Source: JBPESN01 sp051710625 (GTDB lineage: Bacteria > Pseudomonadota > Gammaproteobacteria > Enterobacterales > Enterobacteriaceae). Taken from it: DNA of 10,124 nt. Made by a program: the position numbers and the translations under genes. The notes under the pieces were generated by a model. It had not been told where the DNA came from. It did not search any database and saw nothing but the letters and a program-made list of their open reading frames with translations. Within the stretch, counting starts at the first letter, position 1. The number at the start of each line of letters is the position of its first letter. Positions 6,400-10,124 of this stretch are shown one piece after another. The stretch covers positions 1-10,124 of the forward strand of contig NZ_JBPESN010000079.1 of NCBI RefSeq assembly GCF_051710625.1, written 5' to 3'.

Positions 6400-7735
6400 A
6401 TGAGCATTGATGCCGTGATACCGACGCCAACCTATAAACCCGGCTATTATTTCGGGTTTAATATCACCCTGGCGTCGCGGGCGCTGTGGCCACCAACGAC
6501 TAGACGCTGGTGGTACTGGCCCAGCGCACCACCACGCCGGATACGGAGACACTGACGCCGGTAAACGTGTTCAGCGATGAAGAGGCTGCCAGTCTGTTTG
6601 GTCATGGCTCCCAGGCGCATCGTATGGCGCGGGCCGCCATCCGCGCCAATGACACTGTAGCTGGCGGTGGTGGGGGTACCGGACAGCGAGGCGGGCGTGG
6701 CGGCTACCGGCACGCTGGGACTCAAGGGCAGCACCAGCGGCACCGGGCAGGTGCGCCTTGGCGTCTGCGGCGAAACCGTCGTTATTGCTCTGTCGCCAGT
6801 GGCGATAGCGCTGGGGCGCTGATCTGATGGTGAGCCTGGTGAAGGTTATCAACACCCTGGACGCGCTACCGGTGACGGCGGCGATGGCGGATCCCGCCGC
6901 CGTCATCCGGCGGTAAAAGTCCCGCCAAGCAGCTGCTGCTGACGGCGCGCAACAAAGGGGACTGTGGTAACCAGGTTGGCGTGACCGTCACGGTCAGCGC
7001 ACCAAGTGTCACCGCTGCGCTGACGCCGATGCACGGCGGCGAAAGCGACCCCGCACTGGATGCGGCGCTGGGCGTCGTTGGCTGGAACGGTACGCTGTCA
7101 GGTGGCACGGCACTCACGACCGACGTCAACGCAGCGCGTCTTACACTGGGCTGGTACCACGGCTCAATGCTGCCCAACGGCGAGCTGGCGGCGATATATA
7201 TGCCGCCATCATCGCCAGCGAGTCCGACCCGGCACGCCCGCTCAATACCCTGGCGTTACCCGCTGCGGACATCACGCCACAGGACAAATGGCCGGGGCGC
7301 CGCGAGCAGGAAAACGCGCTGGACAACGGCCTGACGCCTTTTGAAGTGAACGGCAGTCAGGTGCAGATTGTGCGGGCGGTCAGCACCTATGTGAAAAACA
7401 GCATAGGCGTGACCGACCGTTCGCTGATGGATATCACTATCCTGCGCTCGCTGGACTATGTGCGCCTGGCCTGCCGTGCCCGTATCACCCAGCGCTCCCC
7501 GCGTGAAAAACTCAATGATACCCGCCTGCAGCGTATCCGCTCCGAGCTGCTCGATGTGCTCTACGCCCTGGAGCAGCTGGAAATCGTTGGAAACGTGGAT
7601 GCGCATAAGGAGCAGTTGACGGTAACGCGCAGTCGGCAGGATGACGACAGCCGCGCCGATGCGAGTATTCCGGCGACGGTGGTACGCGGCCTGCGTGTGT
7701 TTGCCGCCACATTTATCTTTTATAAAGGGGCCTGT
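6400..7735 (+). pseudogene. Contractile tail sheath protein (Mu L / gp39-like), broken
   Basis: ATG 6400 has AAGGGGG (6389-6395) just upstream. MSIDAVIPTPTYKPGYYFGF begins it. A shift near 6478 and TAG 6501-6503 precede LVVLAQRTTTPDTETLTPVN and EEAASLFGHGSQAHRMARAA, the usual N-terminal sheath segment. Further phase changes near 6655-6665, 6790-6827 and 6900 give LAVVGVPDSEAGVAATGTLG, VINTLDALPVTAAM and KQLLLTARNKGDCGNQVGVT. An extra TA unit in 7194-7201 leads to AAIIASESDPARPLNTLALP, then VQIVRAVSTYVKNSIGVTDR, SLMDITILRSLDYVRL and the C-terminal GLRVFAATFIF, typical of Mu L. Around 7065-7080 (DAALGVVGWNGT) it seems to skip several dozen residues found in other sheaths. The stop is lost, so the frame runs into the tube gene. 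The sheath contracts to drive injection. Confidence 0.87.
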
Positions 7736-8101
7736 ATGGCACTGGGATACACCGGCGCGGTGCTGCTGGAGGTTAACAGCACCGAGGTTGAGGTGACTGA
7801 GTTTAGTCCGCGCGAGAACACAGGCAGGCAGCTGGTCAAGACCATGAACTCCACCGGGCGCGCCAAGGGCTACATTCAGGAGATTGCCACCTGAGAGCTG
7901 TCCATCACCGCCGTGGTGCCGGTCAACAATACCCTGCGGGAAAAAATCTCGGTCGCAAAATTGACGCAATACTCCCTCAGCGGCGGCAAGCGCATCACCT
8001 ATCAGGGTGTGTTTGTCACTGAGATGGGCGAACAGTATACCGTTGACAATGAGGCCCGTATCGCTATTAGCGCCTTTGCACTGAATGAAGTTGAGGAGTA
8101 A
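7736..8101 (+). pseudogene. Tail tube protein (Mu M / gp40-like), nonsense mutation
   Basis: ATG 7736 follows AAAGGGG. The product MALGYTGAVLLEVNSTEVEV, then TGRQLVKTMNSTGRAKGY and IQEIAT, is followed by TGA 7892-7894. The same phase then continues ELSITAVVPVNNTL, the remaining tube strands and MGEQYTVDNEARIAIS, to TAA 8099-8101. The repaired length of 121 residues is full size for the inner tail tube that stacks in rings on the tape measure. The only clear lesion is the TGA (a single substitution is enough). It is also fused upstream: no stop separates it from the sheath C-terminus, which is in the same phase, although its own Shine-Dalgarno and ATG remain. GAGGAG near its 3' end serves the next gene. 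Confidence 0.83.
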
Positions 8102-8104
8102 CCC

Positions 8105-8486
8105 ATGGCATTTACCCACAGCGCCACCTTACCGATAGGCGTGTTTTATAAAGATCAACGGCACCGTGATTTTACCGTGCGGATCAGTATTATCGGCGAC
8201 TAGATCCGCCGTGGTGGAGGAGGGTATCCCGGACTCGGGCACCATAGTGGGTGTCTTGGCACGTTGCATCACCGAGCTGGGCAGTATCCCCGCAGAAGAG
8301 ATCACCTATAGGCTTCTCTGCGAGACGCTGGTTTCTGAGGATTTCAAAGCACTACGGGATGCCCAGCTTGAGGCGAAAAAAAAGCTCAGCGCGCTGAAGC
8401 CCGCCTGCGCGACTACCGTTTCGCCCTTGTCCGACTCGGACAGTACGGCATCAGCGCCCCCCGCGCCCGCCGCCTTGACGCTGTAG
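8105..8486 (+). pseudogene. Tail assembly chaperone gp41 (short, zero-frame product), broken near its start
   Basis: ATG 8105 follows GAGGAG at the end of the tube gene. It starts MAFTHSATLPIGVFYKDQRH, then RDFTVRISIIGD, and meets TAG 8201-8203. An indel at about 8200-8212 moves the phase to VVEEGIPDSGTIVG, LARCITELGSIPAEEITYRL and LVSEDFKALRDAQLEAKKKL, ending at TAG 8484-8486 after a low-complexity Ser/Ala/Pro tail. Size, position between tube and tape measure, and the A-rich slip site inside the 3' part fit the short product of the Mu-like tail chaperone, which coats the tape measure during tube assembly. The early lesion should abolish expression from the normal start. Confidence 0.8.
8378..8384 (+). 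promoter_or_regulatory. Probable -1 programmed ribosomal frameshift site A_AAA_AAG
   Basis: The chaperone frame reads gcg aaa aaa aag ctc across an eight-A run (8376-8383), so the heptamer A AAA AAG sits in the correct phase for simultaneous -1 slippage. The -1 phase from 8384 is open for 71 codons to TAA 8597-8599 and encodes a plausible chaperone extension. The zero phase stops 34 codons after the site. Tail chaperone frameshifting between the tube and tape-measure genes is conserved in tailed phages. I did not identify a clear downstream stem-loop or pseudoknot. Confidence 0.72.
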
Positions 8487-8599
8487 GCCTGGGCGGGCTG
8501 CTCGACGCTATCGGGCGTCTGGAAAACCCCACGCCCTGGCGGAAAAACAGGGCCATCAAAAGCCTGCGCCGACGCTTTCTCTCAGCCAAACGGACGTAA
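8384..8599 (+). CDS. gp41' frameshift extension of the tail assembly chaperone (T domain)
   Basis: It has no start of its own and is expressed only as a -1 fusion after residue K of EAKKKL. The phase reads AEARLRDYRFALVRLGQYGI, then SAPRARRLDAVGLGGLLDAI and WRKNRAIKSLRRRFLSAKRT, ending TAA 8597-8599, three bases before the tape-measure ATG. It is basic (pI clearly high by composition) and uninterrupted. In tailed phages the extension recruits tail-tube subunits to the chaperone-coated tape measure. This part and the slip site look intact although the upstream half of gp41 is broken, so it is likely no longer made. Assignment rests on position, phase and the slip site. Confidence 0.7.
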   Translation, partial: AQRAEARLRDYRFALVRLGQYGISAPRARRLDAVGLGGLLDAIGRLENPTPWRKNRAIKSLRRRFLSAKRT

Positions 8600-8602
8600 C
8601 CC

Positions 8603-9070
8603 ATGGCCCGTGAATTTGATACCCAGCTACGCTTCGGCGTCAAGGACAGCGCGCCGCCGGGCATTCGCCGTCTGTCGGAGGTATTTCGCCGCCTGTGCCA
8701 GGCGCGGGAAACCCTGGGGCTGCGGGGCGAGCGTCACCTGCAGCGGGAAATCCAGCGTACCCAGGCGGCCTATCAGTGCCTGGTGCGCAGCGGCACTCTG
8801 TCGGCCAGCGAGCAGCAGGTGCGCGCCTATGACAGGATGCAGACCAGCATTGCCCGGCTGCGCCAGGAGATGACCGGGGCTAAGCGTCAGCAACGCAGCT
8901 GGCTCAAGGGGACGCTGTCCCTTGGCTCCGGGCTGGTCACAGGGGTCATGACCCTGCGCCAGCGGGCCAATTTTGCCTACCGCAATGATAACGCGAGCGT
9001 GCGCGAGGCGGGCCTGACGGTCATTGACCAGCACATTCGTGCCGCCACGCGCGCCGGCGGCGGCATTCCC
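8603..9070 (+). pseudogene. Tape measure protein (Mu gp42-like), N-terminal fragment only
   Basis: ATG 8603 reads MAREFDTQLRFGVKDSAPPG, IRRLSEVFRRLCQARETLG and then helical, charged repeats (REIQRTQAAYQCLVRSGTLS, QVRAYDRMQTSIARLRQEM). A Gly/Val segment GSGLVTGVMTL follows, then ANFAYRNDNASVREAGL and IDQHIRAATRAGGG. This matches the first about 155 residues of Mu-like tape measures, normally 600 or more residues long, whose length sets tail length. After AGGGI the frame continues in sequence typical of gp43, so the bulk of the gene is deleted. The fused frame is open to TAA 9707-9709 (368 residues). The joint is placed at about 9050-9080 by change of character, not by a visible repeat. Confidence 0.75.
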
Positions 9071-9962
9071 CGGCCCGGCGGCCTGCTGGACCATGTTACC
9101 GCCGGGCTGTCGGACGCACTGGCGACCATCCGGCGCGGCAATGAAGGTATCGCCTGCATCAGTAATCTGGTGGCCTCGGCGGAGTATGTGGTGCAGGCGC
9201 TGGCTGACGAGGTGCAGACCTTGCTGGGCAGCGTGATGAACTACCTTGATATGCCCTCGGCGTTTGTCTCTGACCTGAAAGGGTTGCTGTCCACTTTCAG
9301 TGACCGGTTGAATTTTAACGAGGTGACGCGGCTGTCAGACTGGCTGGCGGGTGCGCAGTCAAAGCGAACGGCTGGCTTTGCCGAACGGCGTGTGACTGCC
9401 AGCGCTGCCGGCGGTCAGGGTGGCGTTTTTGCCTCCACCCTGAACCGCGCCAGCATTATGCCGCAGGCCGACCGTGAGCTGATTAACCAGACTGTGCGCC
9501 TGGTGACGATAGCGGAGTGGGTTGACGTGGCGGCGGATATCTTTCAGGCGGAAGAGGAGACGCCGACGCTCTCTGGCAGTGATATTGAACGCCTGTGTGA
9601 GGAGGTGCGCGCGTTAATCGTGACTGCCATCGTGACACAGCGCACCGTGATGGACACCCGGCCGCGTACAGCGCACCAGGCCCATGACGTTGCCACCCGA
9701 CGCCCGTAACGACAGGCGGCTTATCGCTGCGCTGCAGCAGCTAACCTACCAGCTGCAGAGCCAGATCCGCACCCTGATAGTGCGCCGTCCGCCGCGTGTT
9801 TTGCGGCAGGCCACCCGAGCGAGCGTGCAATCTGCATCTACTGGCCTTTGCATGGTACGGCGAGGCCGCGCGTGCCAGCGAACTGGCCCGATTAAATCCC
9901 ACCCCCTGCGCAACCCCAACGCGCCGCAACCTAGAGACCGTCTGTATGCCTTCGTCCGTTAA
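9071..9962 (+). pseudogene. DNA circularisation / tail protein gp43 (Mu N-like), C-terminal part, frameshifted
   Basis: In frame with the tape-measure start it reads GLLDHVTAGLSDALATIRRG, NLVASAEYVVQALADEV, YLDMPSAFVSDLKGLLSTFS and LVTIAEWVDVAADIFQAEEE, the helical middle and C-terminal region of Mu N (gp43). The N-terminal circularisation domain is missing. An indel in the C-rich stretch near 9690-9705 ends the first phase. The next gives DARNDRRLIAALQQLTYQLQ and IRTLIVRRPP. A shift near 9815 gives CNLHLLAFAWYGEAARASEL and ARLNPT, and another near 9902 gives LRNPNAPQPRDRLYAFVR with TAA 9960-9962. The last residues are a typical gp43 end. It overlaps the gp44 start by 17 bases. Loss of the N-terminus plus three shifts make it non-functional. 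Confidence 0.75.
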
Positions 9963-10124
9963 CACTACTGAGCGCATTGCCCTGCAGATTGGCGGGGTAG
10001 CCCATGATGACGGCTAAATATTGAAGTAGACGCCGACCTGCTAACCCCGGCGGCGGCTGGGCCGTTCACCGTCGGGCTAAGCCAGGCCCGTCTGCCGCCG
10101 GAGGTCAGGGTGGGCGCACGGGCC
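9946..10124 (+). pseudogene. Baseplate hub protein gp44 (Mu P-like), N-terminal part, frameshifted, cut by window edge
   Basis: ATG 9946 lies inside the end of gp43. It reads MPSSVNTTERIALQIGGVAH, then DDG and TAA 10017-10019. One phase over, the sequence continues IEVDADLLTPAAAGPFTVGL, SQARLPPEVRVGARA, to the window end. The pattern IALQIGGV-x-HDGW...IEVEADLLTPAD-F-GL is how Mu gp44-like hub proteins begin, and gp44 is the expected neighbour of gp43. A few bases (around the expected Gly-Trp-Leu-Asn) are lost near 10016. The rest of the gene is outside. Confidence 0.65.

Larger units (their letters stand above)
1..10124 (+). mobile_element. Mu-like prophage, decayed late region (partial)
   Basis: Gene content and order match the late operon of Mu/FluMu-type transposable phages: lysis genes, DUF2730, DUF1804, large terminase, DUF935 portal, gp36-gp37, sheath, tube, gp41, tape measure, gp43 and gp44. 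Genes abut or overlap by a few bases on one strand. Most frames are broken, and blocks between portal and gp36 and between tape measure and gp43 are missing, so the element is defective. Neither prophage end nor the early region (repressor, transposase A/B) lies in the window, so target-site duplications cannot be assessed. Confidence 0.92.

Noticed and set aside
7194..7201. TATATATA as a promoter -10 element
   Set aside because: It lies inside the sheath coding sequence with no fitting -35, and the extra TA unit explains the sheath frameshift there.
7256..8119. 287-codon open frame on the minus strand across sheath and tube
   Set aside because: The plus strand encodes clear sheath C-terminus and tube sequences; the minus product is His/Gln/Arg-rich low-information sequence.
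1..10124. A novel defence, toxin-antitoxin, retron, CRISPR or cargo system inside the prophage
   Set aside because: Every stretch longer than about 100 bases is accounted for by Mu-like late genes or their fragments. No repeat array, reverse transcriptase, RNA gene or non-phage cargo gene was seen on either strand.

Overview
The window is the decayed late region of a Mu-like (FluMu-type) prophage, all on the + strand, in a GC-rich genome. The proteins and the heavy pseudogenisation suggest an enterobacterial insect symbiont of the Sodalis type. That host assignment is an inference from codon use and decay pattern, not a proof. A run of exactly 100 N at 2632-2731 marks a scaffold gap, so this is draft sequence.

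Layout follows the Mu late operon. (1) 1-171: end of a small HTH-like protein, possibly the Mor/C-type late activator. (2) 229-1570: lysis cassette with a T7-lysozyme-type amidase (broken), a small membrane protein, an Rz-like inner-membrane spanin (broken), and a nested Rz1-like lipoprotein frame that is still open. (3) 1570-4699: DNA-packaging block with DUF2730, a small membrane ORF, a DUF1804 small-terminase-like protein, two tandem related small proteins, and a large terminase with Walker A/B and nuclease motifs (at least seven lesions). (4) 4699-5724: portal (DUF935) whose C-terminus is lost and which runs in frame into what looks like the tail end of gp36 (DUF1320). The capsid genes expected between them (F, G, protease/scaffold, major head protein, gp35) are gone. 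(5) 5724-8101: gp37 (DUF1834), tail sheath and tail tube. (6) 8105-8599: gp41 tail-assembly chaperone with an apparently intact -1 frameshift site, A_AAA_AAG. (7) 8603-9962: start of the tape measure fused in frame to the C-terminal part of gp43 (N, DNA circularisation). (8) 9946-end: broken start of gp44 baseplate hub.

Genes are packed with ATGA or TAATG overlaps, as in one long late transcript. No internal promoter or convincing operon-end terminator was seen. Almost every reading frame carries single-base indels, often in homopolymers, or in-frame stops, and two large deletions removed most head genes and most of the tape measure. The prophage cannot make a virion. I see no new defence or mobile system here. 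The points of interest are the preserved frameshift site, the nested lysis gene, the fusion ORFs, and the tandem small-protein pair.
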